From Ancistrus triradiatus (taxonomy: Eukaryota; Chordata; Actinopteri; Siluriformes; Loricariidae), in contig JAJAGP010000207.1 in assembly GCA_025084515.1 (NCBI GenBank), positions 62,001-126,000 of the forward strand: 64,000 nt of DNA, given 5' to 3'. Shown piece by piece: positions 52,101 through 58,959 of this stretch. Each line of letters opens with the position of its first letter. The first letter of the stretch is position 1. The notes below the pieces were generated by a model. That model searched no databases, was not told the origin of the DNA, and worked only from the letters and a program-made list of their open reading frames with translations. A program made the position numbers and the translations under genes.

Positions 52101-55100
52101 GAACAGAGTAGACAAAATACAGCCATCACCAGCCTTGCTGCTTATTTTGTTAGTTTTACTTGCTATACATGGCCCTTTTTTACTCACATGTAGGTGGTCT
52201 GGCGTTGTAAAGATGGCTGATGCTCAAAAGACACCGGAAATTGGTTGCCACTGAAGGCAGCTCTACAACTTATTTCACCATCTGTGAGCTAACCACTGTG
52301 CAGAATATGAAGATTATGACAAACACTGGAAGCCAGCCGTCCACGACAGGCTAAAGCCAGCCAAGGTACCCACACAAAAACACACTCATTCTGCAAAACA
52401 TGGTGTATTACGACAAGAAAACAACAAATGGCAAGTTTTCCTCACATTTAAATTTCTTCAATGTTTTTCCACTGATGTTATTAGTAAGCAACAATTAATA
52501 TCCTATTAACAAGATACAGCTAGCACAATGCAAGACTTCTACAAACATTTTTGAAGGATGCATTTAATGGATTTGAAGGATGCATGAAGAAAGTATCATT
52601 TATTTATTGCTATCACCAAAATCCCAAAAAATAGAGAGATATCATTTTTTTGTCAATACTGCACACTCCTAGAGTGTGTAACAGTGAAGTGAGCAAACCA
52701 CACCATCATAAATGGCAGATTAACTTATGAGTAACAATAAAGTAAACTCATAATCACCAACTTCCATGTGACTTTGTCTATTTCTACATCACAGTTGGTG
52801 TTTTTCCACTTTGGACCATCAGTTCTGCAGATCTTAGTGGTGAAGTCAAAGTTATTACTCCTTTGCATTCTCTTAAATCGCACATAACTGAAAGCTTGTA
52901 CTTCATGTTGTTAAAGCACTGACAGAAAGTATGTATATTGCATTGCACTGCTTCCATATTAGTAAAATTACTAATATTATTATATTCTCCTCGAGTTAAA
53001 ATGCATTAAAAATGAACAGACTAAAAGCAATTTATATGCCATTACATCGTTTTTTTATTTACCACATGACAGCAGACCATAACTGTAGTATACTTGTTTA
53101 TCTCTACTACTGGCTCAGACGGACTCTAACTCATAACTCATGTATTTCATTACCCCGGTGTCAGCTGTAAAGAGCATGGTCAAAATGTAAATCACGTCTT
53201 TAAAAACAGCTATAAAATTTTAAGAGGATGCTCATGTTGACTTGCTGCATTTTCCCTTTTCAAAACAGGCCCCTAATGCACCTTCCATTAATGATTTATC
53301 AGTATCGCCACATCATGAGACTGACATGTCTGGTTCCAAACTCTAAAGGCTCAGGCTGCACACCCTGCATCAAAGCCAGAATAGGTGGGGAGGAACAAAA
53401 CACAGCGAGATCAGAACTTTAACAGTCAACAGATTTGCTCTGGGCTCAACATCCATGCTCAACCTACTTCTTCAAACAAAATCCTATCCTTTCAGGCCAG
53501 CAGGGATCATAGCAGCTTTGGCAAGGGAAAGAAGATAGCCCAGAAAAAGACACTGCATGTGGGGTAGAAAGAGATTTTAAGTCCGGTTTCTCCTCAGGGT
53601 AAGATCGGACAACAGGATTAAACTAATGATTAAACAAAAGCTGTTCTGTTTAACATTGTGAGTCTCAACATTTAACAGTCCTAGCAGTTTGAACAGTTAA
53701 TATGTAACAGTTAAAGCCTGACTGTGGTAGCCTAGCGGTTTGTGTACTGGACTATTCACCAGAAGGTCAAATTCCACCTCTGCCAAGCTGCCACTGATGG
53801 GTCCTTGAACAAGGCCCTTAACCCACAATAGCTTGGATCCTAAGACTGTATAAAGTGCAACTCTCTCTGGGTGAGAGCGTCTGCTAGATGCTGTACATGT
53901 AAAAAGTCACTGATGCCCTTCATATGCACACACACAGTTTTGACCCACAAGGCAATCTTTTTTCCTTAATAGGATAAGATGATGAGATCAAGGTGGTTGT
54001 CACTACACAACTCTTGGCCAAGACTAAAGCTGAAATTTTGAACACACTCGAACACTGAAGCAGGAAGGCTTGTCTATTTTTTCTCTATGCTTTTTGAATG
54101 AAACCTATTAACAAATATTTTTTACTGATACTTTGCATGAACAATTATTACAGGTTGCTTGTCTAATTTCTCTGGAGATTGTGAAATGAGTGTGGGTTGA
54201 ATACAGCAGCAGCAAAGGAATTGAGCAGTGTTTTTAATTACGTTCTAAACGTTATTACCATTTAAATGATTTTAGTTATAAGCGTTAGATCTTGACCCTT
54301 GATTTTAATCTAGGGTTGGTTCCTGCCTTGCATCCTGTCGTCCTGAAATTGATTAAGCAGGTATGAAAATAAATGAATGAAGAAAGCATATTAATATTAC
54401 GCACTAAACAGTATAGCAGTCCACCTGTCGCCCTTCACTCACACTGTTCCAGAATCCAACCCAGCAGTTCTCCCACAGCGTTTCTCCTCTCAGCTGTTCC
54501 GCATATCCTTAATCACATCCTTTGCTATTTCAATCCCTTGTCTATTGTGGTCATGGGTAAAACCACATGCCTGAGTTTGTTTGTGCAAGTTCAAAATTAT
54601 TTTGTACCCCAAGTTCTGTTCACTGTGTGTGTGTCCACCTCTGTCTCAGCCTGACAGTAACCTACATTAACTCTATCAAGAATTTAGCTTTTCCCCCCCT
54701 CTTTTTTCCCCAGTTTTGATACAAAAACAAGCAGTGGTCTGAATTTTGGTTCATCTCCAACTACAATTACAAACTCTTGGTTTTGGCTTTTTTCCTCAAA
54801 GGGCGGTGTGGATAGAATTAACCTTCTGTAATTTATCAAGGTCTAGCGCAAATGGCTGAGCCAATTTGTTCCCCGAGTTCACTTGCAAGCGCGTGACTTG
54901 CTTTTGCAACAATCGTTTCACCCTGCACTGTCCTTTTCTGTCGGTTACAGACCATTCAGCTGGTCACATTATTTCACTGAGGAAAGGAAGACCTTGGCCG
55001 TTTCTCAATACCAAGTACGCGAACTTCGGCTCGCGTACTTTTCAAGTCTGTACTAGGAAGTTCGACTTGCGAGTACATACTCCAGAGGACGGGAGAACGC

Positions 55101-56530
55101 AGTTCGGTTATTCTACAATTGGAACAGCAGTGTACTTGGCTATGGAGACAACCACGGTTTACTTTTACACACATAGATTAAAACATGTTGTGTAAAGCCT
55201 GTCAGTGGGTGGAAGAAGTGCTTCGTTCTTTTTTACTTTCCATTAAAACAGTTTTAATCTACGTGTAACAACGGACCGATCGCATTTAAGCATAAAATAG
55301 AAAAACCTTCCCCAAACATACGCCAGCACCAAAACAAGTCTGATTTTTAGAAGGGAATTTAATTATGAACTTCAATTTATAATCAGACAGTTCATATTTA
55401 GAATACACAGCTGAAACAAAATAACACATATAATGCATAATACAATACGTTAATAGCTAGCTTCCCGTCAGATCTCCAAAATCGTTTGAGCATTTTTTTA
55501 TGTAAGCTTTATCTTGATAAACTGACCGCATAGTTGAATTTTAAACAACTACATTCTCGCCTAAAAAAACTCTTATAACTTCATTTTGTGACACAATAAC
55601 AGTATTACTTTAGAAACTATACATCCAGTAGGGAGTTCTCTCATTCGGCATTACCGAGCTGGCAATGCATTGTGGGACATTTCGCTGTTCAAGTACGCAC
55701 AAGTCTGCATCGATGCATCCTCGGTAATGTGGGCGGATCGAGAACACATCCGGGGATTTGGAGCGTACTTGGTTAGACGCGAACTTGGAAATGGAACAGT
55801 ACTTGGGCTGCGACTGATGACGTTTCACAAGTACACGAGAACACAAGTACAGAGAAGTACGCATATTGAGAAACGGCCAAGGTGTATTCGAAATGGCATA
55901 CTACATACTACTCGCGTACTACATCTGCCTAAAAGTAGTATGTAGTATGCGACCAAAATGGAAATCTGTAGTGCCCTAAAGACACCCGGATGGTGCACTA
56001 CTCTAGTCAGATTTTCAAGCATACAGGGGGAGCTTTCTTAATTGTGAACTACATCCCATCATGCATCGTGGCTTCACCCGGCACAACCTGCTTCACCAAA
56101 ACAACATGGCGGTCGATAACACTACAAAAAAGAATGCTGCCATCTCAGAGTATACATATGAATACAGTCGTATGATTACAGTTGTCAAACATAGTATGTT
56201 CTCATTAGAATGAGGCTAATAAAGTTGAAAAAGAGGTAAGTCTGGGGTAAATTCGTGGTAAACGATGACCTGCTGGTTGCGCAGCGGGTCGTGTAGTAGT
56301 ACGCTACATCACATGAGAACTTGTTACTATACTGCATACTGGTAGTATGCCATTTCAAAGACAGTCAGAGAAAGCATGTGCTTTGAAATGGTTTCTGCTC
56401 AATGGACGCACTCTTACCTGGACGAAGGGGTAACTAGGGGGTGTTTGGGAGAGGAAGAAGGGCCATCATCGCCGTCTTGTGGGAGCTCCTCACAGGCTTC
56501 TATCTTTTCATCGTCTAAGACCTCGGTGAT
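18988..56530 (-). CDS. fam13b: fam13b, 17 coding exons including an alternative first exon
   Basis: FAM13-family protein. The long vertebrate form has an N-terminal RhoGAP domain followed by a long, partly coiled-coil tail; its biochemistry is poorly known and the GAP role is inferred from the domain. Seen: 17 coding segments on the - strand with consistent splice phases. The 16 segments of the short form sum to 1914 nt, 637 residues and stop. Recognisable FAM13B blocks in order are SISILPTSAD, FRAAVEQH, VCDLNANPES, SGEAQLSP-AGRM, the coiled coil KKLQNLKRKIKQFEEQFE, PSHADKAANPKVLKWM, QTRPRSNTLPKSFGS, LLYYEGLHGRP, PLYDRYRLVKQML, LQPIIEGETAHF, an acidic run, [20 protein letters not shown] and the C terminus ISKQDSSKSI. 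These match FAM13B better than FAM13A or FAM13C. The RhoGAP exons must lie beyond 64000. The gene is convergent with klhl3. Confidence 0.95.
19387..19638. mobile_element. CAGTACTGTGCAAAAG-type element, one end
   Basis: The right end is the reverse of CAGTACTGTGCAAAAGTC; the inner block includes ATGAAGCTTGATCAGGAATG, complementary to the ATCAAGCTTCTTC region of the other copies. The other terminus is lost. It lies in the last fam13b intron. Confidence 0.7.
19905..20135. repeat. abundant fish repeat (aacctaacatg type)
   Basis: CGCTTATCCTAGTCAGGG, CCAACCCATCGTAGGGCACA, CAATAAACCTAACATGTC and GTGGAAGGAAAC. Related pieces occur at 37580-37880, 37990-38225, 38930-39105, 40180-40490 and 46560-46845. 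Confidence 0.6.
20436..20537 (-). CDS. fam13b: fam13b exon, second coiled coil
   Basis: The acceptor is gtcccacag and the donor is gtaagt. It encodes [20 protein letters not shown] and a REFESDFYQQNG helix; the strong Leu/Lys/Glu pattern predicts a coiled coil. Confidence 0.95.
20810..21740. mobile_element. fold-back Tc1-like remnant, family E
   Basis: The left arm (20810-20906 and 21084-21268) reads transposase sense, starting MSKDTSCGRGKDVDLFQKGQ and then jumping to the SPDLNP-type region. The right arm (about 21395-21740) is the reverse complement of the same sequence. The arms would pair over about 280-340 bp around a central loop. A SINE splits the left arm. Confidence 0.8.
20911..21080 (-). 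repeat. SINE inserted in the fold-back element
   Basis: Complete SINE on the - strand. Flanking direct repeats AGCTTCTCA (20898-20906) and AGCTTCTTA (21084-21092) fit a target-site duplication; the intact right arm shows the empty site. Confidence 0.85.
21795..22090 (-). CDS. fam13b: fam13b exon, acidic tract
   Basis: The acceptor is gttcccag and the donor is gtaagt. It encodes ASPSSKRRNQTLQPIIEGE, a run of Glu/Asp after DEIK, then KLTLDLRLSSSNASS and AT completed to Met. It covers about residues 465-563 of the short form. A fold-back Tc1 remnant ends 54 bp after its donor side. Confidence 0.95.
22525..22602 (-). repeat. degraded SINE fragment
   Basis: CAACAATTGTGGGTTAATGG and a shortened head ending CCAGAATCCCA on the - strand of the SINE family. 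Confidence 0.5.
22719..22814 (-). CDS. fam13b: fam13b exon (PLYDRYRLVKQML)
   Basis: The acceptor is cctctag and the donor is gtaagg. 32 codons: VTREERLTVRPLYDRYRLVK, then QMLTRVSITPII. This is a highly conserved FAM13 block. A 664-bp TIR element ends 46 bp before its acceptor. Confidence 0.95.
22861..23524. mobile_element. TA-flanked MITE with ATTAGGTACACC termini
   Basis: Left CACTAATCATTTTATTAGG, right the complement of CTGATCACTTTATTAGGTAC, TA on both sides, about 664 bp, no coding capacity. The termini resemble those of the Tc1 family D at 1905-2448. Inner relatives occur at 28755-29010. Confidence 0.75.
24055..24138 (-). CDS. fam13b: fam13b exon (LLYYEGLHGRP)
   Basis: The acceptor is ctatggacag and the donor is gtaagt. 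Exactly 28 codons: KMTKEQLACEKTVLQRNLL and YYEGLHGRP, phase 0 at both ends. Confidence 0.95.
24366..24950. mobile_element. Tigger-like MITE (CAGGTATACACTGTTTAACG)
   Basis: Shares GTTTAACGTCCAT and TTCACGTCTGAATGACAG with 43075-43449. It carries an inserted abundant repeat near 24590-24705. The right end is decayed and lies about 57 bp from fam13b exon 25008-25219. Confidence 0.65.
25008..25219 (-). CDS. fam13b: fam13b exon (QTRPRSNTLPKSFGS)
   Basis: The acceptor is ttgcgcag. Two donors are possible; gtcagt after AGA (25008) keeps phase 0 into KMTKEQ and gives PEDVRKMTKEQ, as in the family. It encodes AKHKAE, MPQTRPRSNTLPKSFGS and an IEQNLRTKREEGFPED helix. Confidence 0.92.
25220..27615. other. 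fam13b intron, nothing firm
   Basis: No exon or known repeat recognised. A small inverted repeat (GGTGGTTTAGTTG and CAACTAAACCCACC, 26192-26234) is present. The 27000-27560 part is richer in G+C than its surroundings, but no exon could be supported. Confidence 0.45.
27616..27697 (-). CDS. fam13b: fam13b exon (PSHADKAANPKVLKWMTDL)
   Basis: The acceptor is attttccag and the donor is gtaagt. PSHADKAANPKVLKWM and KIRKQLK form one of the most conserved FAM13 blocks. The final G is completed to Asp by the next exon. Confidence 0.95.
27815..28588. mobile_element. Tigger-like MITE, complete (774 bp)
   Basis: TA-flanked, left CAGGGGTACCTCGGTTCTCG, right the complement of CAGTGATACCTCGGTTCTCG. The TACCTCG terminus resembles Tigger/pogo elements. 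No transposase is left. Confidence 0.75.
28755..29010. repeat. fragment of the 22861-23524 repeat family
   Basis: GTGTCACTGCAGTGCTGA, GTCTGTAATTGCAGAACTAC and TGGTAAGTAGAACTGATAAA repeat the right half of 22861-23524 with changes. Confidence 0.7.
29349..29487 (-). CDS. fam13b: fam13b exon, first coiled coil
   Basis: The acceptor is cccatccag and the donor is gttagc. It encodes PRRASFSSKE, then QLTKKLQNLKRKIKQFEEQF, a clear heptad coiled coil (about residues 260-306 of the short form). RRASF resembles a basophilic kinase site; that use is only inferred. Confidence 0.92.
29598..29808 (-). CDS. fam13b: fam13b exon (SWQEESESGEAQLSP)
   Basis: The acceptor is tctttgtag and the donor is gtaaag. 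It encodes DPVPVFMSWQEESESGEAQL, a PLAGRM block and YGHSQRFLQQ, all conserved FAM13B landmarks, and ends within an Arg codon. Confidence 0.93.
29809..30534. other. fam13b intron, nothing recognised
   Basis: No exon or repeat supported. Confidence 0.5.
30535..30752 (+). repeat. LINE-type 3' tail
   Basis: CCCAAGGTTTCTTCCTAG, GGAGTTTTTCCTTGCCACTG and AAAAAGCGCTATATAAATAA, a common 3' region of fish non-LTR retroposons; also at 7155 and 43690. Confidence 0.65.
31235..31362 (-). repeat. possible reversed LINE-type tail
   Basis: ATTTATATTGCGCTTTTTGG and AAGAAAACTCCCTAAATTT are complements of the tail motifs at 30535-30752. Confidence 0.45.
31366..31560 (-). repeat. full-length SINE, - strand
   Basis: Tail end TACATTTACAGCATTTAGCA to head end GCTACCACAGT; all family blocks are present. 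Confidence 0.9.
32483..33400 (+). mobile_element. hAT-like non-autonomous element, interrupted
   Basis: Long parallel with 49440-50155: same GTAGAGATGC-type start, CACTACTGAT-type lead, TATATAACGCATTACTAATG, then AAAGCAAAGAGGTTAAAGC and AAGTTAAACAAAAATGTTTC. Inside is a three-fold tandem of ACTAATGAGGGAGTAGGGAG (from about 32733). The MITE at 32924-33208 splits it. Confidence 0.65.
32924..33208. mobile_element. MITE with TAGGGGTGGGCGATAC termini
   Basis: Ends TAGGGGTGGGCGATAC and GTCATATTGCCCACCCCTA, about 285 bp, no coding. The matching uninterrupted sequence at 49925-49950 is an in-window empty site. No clean 8-bp duplication; a few flanking bases are lost. Confidence 0.75.
33401..34313. 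other. fam13b intron, nothing recognised
   Basis: No exon or assignable repeat. Confidence 0.5.
34314..34858 (+). mobile_element. MITE-like element with TATA box and tiny reading frame
   Basis: Ends with the opposed motifs TTAACACCGAG and CTCGGTGTGAA; inner copies are at 34403 and 34770. A TATA-like CTATAAAAA at 34575 is followed at once by ATG and a 28-codon frame starting MDIKENICRNIAERLEND. This may be the promoter and first codons of a lost transposon gene. Superfamily not assigned. Confidence 0.5.
35022..35130 (-). CDS. fam13b: fam13b exon (DVCDLNANPES)
   Basis: The acceptor is gtgttgcag and the donor is gtaaca. DVCDLNANPESGEQ aligns with the human ICDLNANTES block. The exon ends on the first base of Asp. 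Confidence 0.85.
35209..35263 (-). CDS. fam13b: fam13b small exon (NPECEHMEQSDVTTN)
   Basis: The acceptor is cttcacacag and the donor is gtgagt. The 55-nt exon completes Arg and encodes LQTNPECEHMEQSDVTTN. It lies only 78 bp from the next exon (35022-35130), a very short intron. Confidence 0.72.
35480..35580. repeat. fragment of the GTTTAACG MITE family
   Basis: AGCGTTTAAGGACCATCCGA and ACAATTATAACAAATTATAA resemble 24366-24480. Confidence 0.5.
35790..37290 (-). mobile_element. Tc1-like family A, right end lost
   Basis: Starts CAGTGGTGCTTGAAAG after TA. It follows copy 58960-60170 closely but breaks off in the right inverted repeat near 37290. Confidence 0.88.
35946..37000 (-). pseudogene. 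broken Tc1 transposase of family A
   Basis: Blocks on the - strand: MYKWRKFKTIVTL with GRPTKITPRARRVIVGEV, ANVNVHESIIRRTLNNNGVH, KDHMDKPEGYW, the LWTDKTK catalytic block (Glu after WTD replaced), NTAFQHKNLIPSVKHGGGSI, and QQDNDP without KHTS. Several frameshifts interrupt it, so it is inactive. Confidence 0.85.
37580..38225. repeat. two diverged copies of the abundant fish repeat
   Basis: 37580-37880 and 37990-38225 each carry a GACATGCAAACTCCACACAG-like block and end in a region resembling GTGAGGCGACTGCACTAA and CACCGTG. Confidence 0.6.
38320..38429 (-). CDS. fam13b: fam13b exon (TFQGFQTDGLV linker)
   Basis: The acceptor is tttcttccag and the donor is gtgggt. The phase-0 start encodes TFQGFQTDGLVAEESS and DAENNITTCA, then AG is completed by the next exon. 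This is a linker region of low conservation, supported by phase. Confidence 0.72.
38700..38912. mobile_element. solo end of another Tc1-like family
   Basis: ATGTGACAAAATATAGAAAA and GGGGTATGAATACTTTTGCA before GTAA resemble a common fish Tc1 right end; the rest of the element is gone. Confidence 0.55.
38930..39105. repeat. abundant fish repeat fragment
   Basis: GGGAGAACATGCAAACTCCA, GGATTGAACCAGGG and CACTGGGCCGCC. Confidence 0.6.
39589..39785 (-). repeat. SINE inserted in the Tigger-like element
   Basis: Full-length SINE on the - strand. Flanked by TTGTACA at 39582-39588 and 39786-39792, a 7-bp target duplication; 27990-28000 (TTGCACA) shows the unoccupied site. Confidence 0.88.
40180..40490. 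repeat. abundant fish repeat, best preserved copy
   Basis: AACCTAACATGCATGTCTTT, GGACTGTGGGAGGAAACTGG, GACATGCAGACTCCACACAG and GAGCCACTGTGCCTCCC. Confidence 0.7.
40820..40925 (-). CDS. fam13b: fam13b exon, low-complexity acidic linker
   Basis: The acceptor is cttcacag and the donor is gtttgt. It encodes VCASEKIAEADGG and a Glu/Ala/Thr-rich stretch ending HDYE, in phase with both neighbours. The sequence is poorly conserved in the family, so the call rests on splice sites and frame. Confidence 0.7.
41085..41204 (-). CDS. fam13b: fam13b exon (FRAAVEQHFFELQNSIEQD)
   Basis: The acceptor is atctgcag and the donor is gtgagt. One base completes Asp, then FLQRTFRAAVEQHFF and SIEQDLSNYE follow. It leaves GG, completed to Gly by the next exon. 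This is a conserved FAM13 helix block. Confidence 0.88.
41206..42574. other. fam13b intron, nothing firm
   Basis: No exon supported. A short inverted repeat (TGGATTGTTGCCCTTTAACGATCCA, seen at 41822-41846) is present; its meaning is unknown. Confidence 0.4.
42576..42710. repeat. short hAT-like terminus fragment
   Basis: TTGGTCGATTCAGATTGCCG and CGGCCGATTCCGATTTTGG resemble ends of hAT elements with ATCGGCCGAT motifs; compare 49440-49510. Confidence 0.4.
43075..43449. mobile_element. complete GTTTAACG MITE (375 bp)
   Basis: TA-flanked; left CAGGTATGCATCGTTTAACG, right the complement of CAGGTATGTGCCATCCACAT. No coding capacity. Tigger/pogo-like by its terminus. Confidence 0.75.
43690..43896 (+). 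repeat. LINE-type 3' tail
   Basis: TCCCAAGGTTTCTTCCTCAT, TTTTTCCTTGCCATTGTCAC and AAAAAGTGCTCTATAAATAA, same family as 30535-30752. Confidence 0.65.
44098..44139 (-). CDS. fam13b: fam13b common exon (SHITSISILPTSAD)
   Basis: The acceptor is ctttttcag and the donor is gtaagt. This 42-nt exon encodes SHITSISILPTSA plus GA, completed to Asp by the next exon. It is the merge point of the long and short 5' routes and matches a conserved FAM13B block. Confidence 0.88.
44140..45419. other. fam13b intron, nothing recognised
   Basis: No exon or assignable repeat found between the common exon and the hAT remnant. Confidence 0.5.
45420..45980 (-). mobile_element. hAT/ZBED-type remnant
   Basis: The - strand (45745-45975) encodes TTDLWTSRTLYLSLTVHLNN, the signature region of hAT (ZBED-like) transposases. 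The 45490-45770 part is repeated at 52080-52320 (GACAAAATACAG, CATCACCAGCCTTGC, ACTTATTTCACCATCTG). Confidence 0.6.
46206..46400 (+). repeat. full-length SINE
   Basis: GAGACTGTGGTAGCCTAGCG head with a short gap before the B box; core and tail are intact. Confidence 0.88.
46560..46845. repeat. abundant fish repeat copy
   Basis: AGTTAACCTAATGCATGTCT, ACATGCAAACTTCACACAGT, CGAACCGGGGATTTCT and GCACCACCTTGTCGGCCC. Confidence 0.6.
47006..48273 (+). mobile_element. Tc1-like family C, core deleted, internal fold-back
   Basis: Starts CAGTGGGGCAAAAAAG after TA and ends with the complement. On the + strand it begins MAKTKELSNDTRKTIVDLHQ (47366) and keeps the VDVHKSTV HTH region. The DDE core is missing; in its place 47913-47950 is an inverted copy of 47953-47990. 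Confidence 0.88.
47366..47871 (+). pseudogene. broken family C Tc1 transposase
   Basis: MAKTKELSNDTRKTIVDLHQ, GKSESTIEKQVDVHKSTV, then a stop and frame changes. The MWSDETK-like region falls near 47811-47830 and the sequence leaves the transposase by about 47880. No second or third catalytic acid remains. Confidence 0.8.
48633..48658 (-). CDS. fam13b: fam13b alternative first coding exon (MACE start)
   Basis: An ATG at 48658 opens MACEVLLH plus two bases (AG), then a consensus donor gtgaga. The AG joins in frame to the T that starts 44098-44139 and makes Ser, the same phase as the long-form exon. The start context accATGG is strong. Human FAM13A has a short isoform starting MACE, which supports a conserved internal promoter. 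No RNA evidence is available here. Confidence 0.75.
48659..48960 (-). promoter_or_regulatory. fam13b: candidate internal promoter and 5' UTR of fam13b short form
   Basis: Upstream of the MACE start the - strand has a TATA-like TTTAAAAAG at 48945-48953 in a moderately GC-rich stretch. If used, transcription would begin near 48915-48925 and give a 5' UTR of roughly 260 nt. The position follows only from the need for a promoter before this exon. Confidence 0.3.
49440..50155 (+). mobile_element. hAT-like element with BED-type coding fragment
   Basis: The start has repeated ATCGGCCGATCA-type motifs. About 49800-50060 encodes a decayed transposase N terminus with FGTTNLL-like spacing, PTEYVEFDNTNKGKEVKAK and KKPGTSQQLLPFF. 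It parallels 32483-33400 without the MITE. Confidence 0.65.
50156..50946. other. fam13b intron, nothing recognised
   Basis: No exon or assignable repeat. Confidence 0.5.
50947..51661 (-). mobile_element. Tigger-like MITE with nested SINE
   Basis: TA-flanked, CAGTGGTTCCTCGGTTCTTG at left; reversed relative to 27815-28588. The SINE occupies 51305-51492. Confidence 0.75.
51305..51492 (+). repeat. SINE inside Tigger-like element
   Basis: Complete head, B box, core and tail; the first bases of the head are trimmed. Confidence 0.85.
51720..52340. mobile_element. hAT-type remnant, copy of 1318-1577 and 45420-45770
   Basis: Its left part matches 1318-1577 and its right part 45490-45770, showing that those two are pieces of one element. 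Confidence 0.55.
52341..53715. other. fam13b intron, nothing recognised
   Basis: AT-rich; no exon or assignable repeat. Confidence 0.5.
53716..53912 (+). repeat. diverged SINE
   Basis: TGACTGTGGTAGCCTAGCGG head with part of the B box lost; core CTGATGGGTCCTTGAACAAG, degraded tail. Confidence 0.8.
53913..54989. other. fam13b intron, nothing recognised
   Basis: No exon or assignable repeat. Confidence 0.5.
54990..55886. mobile_element. TIR element, ACCTTGGCCGTTTCTCAATA
   Basis: Perfect 20-bp inverted termini, about 897 bp, rich in subterminal GTACTTGG/AAGTACGC motifs in both orientations. No coding. Possibly hAT or PIF/Harbinger derived. Confidence 0.75.
55888..56357. mobile_element. TIR element, TTCGAAATGGCATACTAC
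   Basis: Inverted ends GAAATGGCATACTA and TAGTATGCCATTTC, many GTAGTATGC motifs, no coding. It abuts the previous element and ends 61 bp from fam13b exon 56418-56530. Confidence 0.75.
56418..56530 (-). CDS. fam13b: fam13b exon of the long (RhoGAP) form
   Basis: The acceptor is cctgttgcag and the donor is gtaaga. The 113-nt exon starts in phase 0 and leaves AG, completed to Ser by the T that opens 44098-44139. It encodes ITEVLDDEKIEACEELPQDG and a Ser/Pro-rich end, matching the acidic linker after the RhoGAP domain of FAM13B. No further upstream exon is recognised in 56531-64000. Confidence 0.85.
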
Positions 56531-56867
56531 CTGCAACAGGAGACGTTGGAGAAATGAGTGCCAACAGCTGCCATTTAAAAAGCATGTTTGGATTTTGCGT
56601 CACACAGTCCCGGAGTTACAGACACAACAAATCTTGGTGCCGCAGTACCTTCTGATATGCAATTTTCTTTCAGCATCTGGCCTATTATTACTCGTAATCT
56701 TAAACAGTTGTTTGCTTAATCAACAGTTTTCAAACTATGACCCCCAGGCTATTCTGCATTAAATCCTGCCTCGAGCTGAAGTTGTGGGAGTCTGCAATGT
56801 ATGCAATAACCCGTATAATTTAAACTCCAAAATTACTTGTTAGTGACAAGAAAAATGATAATTAATA

Positions 56868-57642
<775 letters not shown>

Positions 57643-57790
57643 AGTGCGTTTACATGCACCTAATAATTCGATAACAGCAGAAAATCATATTTTGTTTTGA
57701 ATCCGATCAATAATATACATGCACTTGAGTAATCAGATAATCGGGAAACTTTGGATTTACATGACTCGGGCAGTAATCAGATTTCTACTT
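57643..57790. repeat. MITE-like GTTTACATGCACC fragment
   Basis: GTGCGTTTACATGCACCTAA and inner TACATGCACTTGAGTAATCA resemble a fish MITE with TTACATGCA motifs. The other end was not found. Confidence 0.4.
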
Positions 57791-58959
57791 TACAACCAGC
57801 CATAATCTCATAGAAATAAGTAACAAACTTCAATAGTACATAACCAAATGATTCATTTTCTTGTCTATATACTGCATTTCAGAGTTTCCACAAAGTTTTA
57901 GATAGCTGGTTCGCTGCCATTATTTCCATTGTGCATTTCATTCCGAAAACACAAAAATCGTTATGGATTTGATTCTCTCCTACAGGTCAATCTCCTTGTC
58001 GTGTTTGCAGATGCCATTTAGGTGGCTCACAGTGTTTGTGTGTACATTTCACATGTGGCCCCACTCGTCTGTGTGTTTACAGACTTTGGAGAATAACAAA
58101 CTAAATGAAATGGCCTCTTTGGCTCTACAACAGGCTTTTGAATAATCAAAACAAAAACCAGCCCATCTGTGTGTGACTGTGTCCATACTAGGGTGCTTTC
58201 TAGGGATGCACCGAATATTCGGCAACCGAAATTATTACAATAAGAGACCAATAAAAAAACAAACAAATAATTTATACTGAGCACTGACATTTTGATGACG
58301 GGATCAAATCGTAACCAGCGTGGAGTGAGGCGCTCTTTGTAAATGCAGCAAACATGTCGGCTGTATGGAAGTAGGATTCTATAGTGTGAGTGTTTTGTTC
58401 ACATTTGCTAAATGACTTAATGTAATTGTTAATTTGCTCCCTTTTTTTACAGAAATGAGTGCACCATGTCATCACTGCTTATTCATTAGGTCTGTCTCAT
58501 TACCTAGGGAGTGCCCTTGCTGCCTACTTCCTATGTAAGGTGTTCTCTATGAGAGCTTTTTAACCCACAACGGAACCCTAAGTCTGGTTAATGAGACATT
58601 ATATCTGGGTACTGATGGTGTCATGCCCACTAGGATGCTAGCAAAGTTTTACAGGTCTGGATTCTAGTCTTTGCCATTTATCTTTCCTTAATGTTCCTTT
58701 CTGAAGGAACATCGTAAGATATGTAATTTTTTTTACAAATTGTGATAAGAGGAACAGATAAAATGTAGATAAGAGCTAATTTAACAACATGAAGGACATG
58801 TAAGGCTTTCTGTATGAGGTGATTTAGAACATTTAGCTGGTAACTGGACATAAATTATTTGATTAAAACTAGCAAGAGTCAAAGTACTAATATGTAAAAT
58901 TTATTAAAAGTACATATACATAATTACATACATATTTAAGACCTGAGATGGAGAACACC

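Noticed and set aside
55600..55950. Overlapping open frames in both directions
   Set aside because: They fall inside a TIR element with palindromic motifs; no protein family is recognised.
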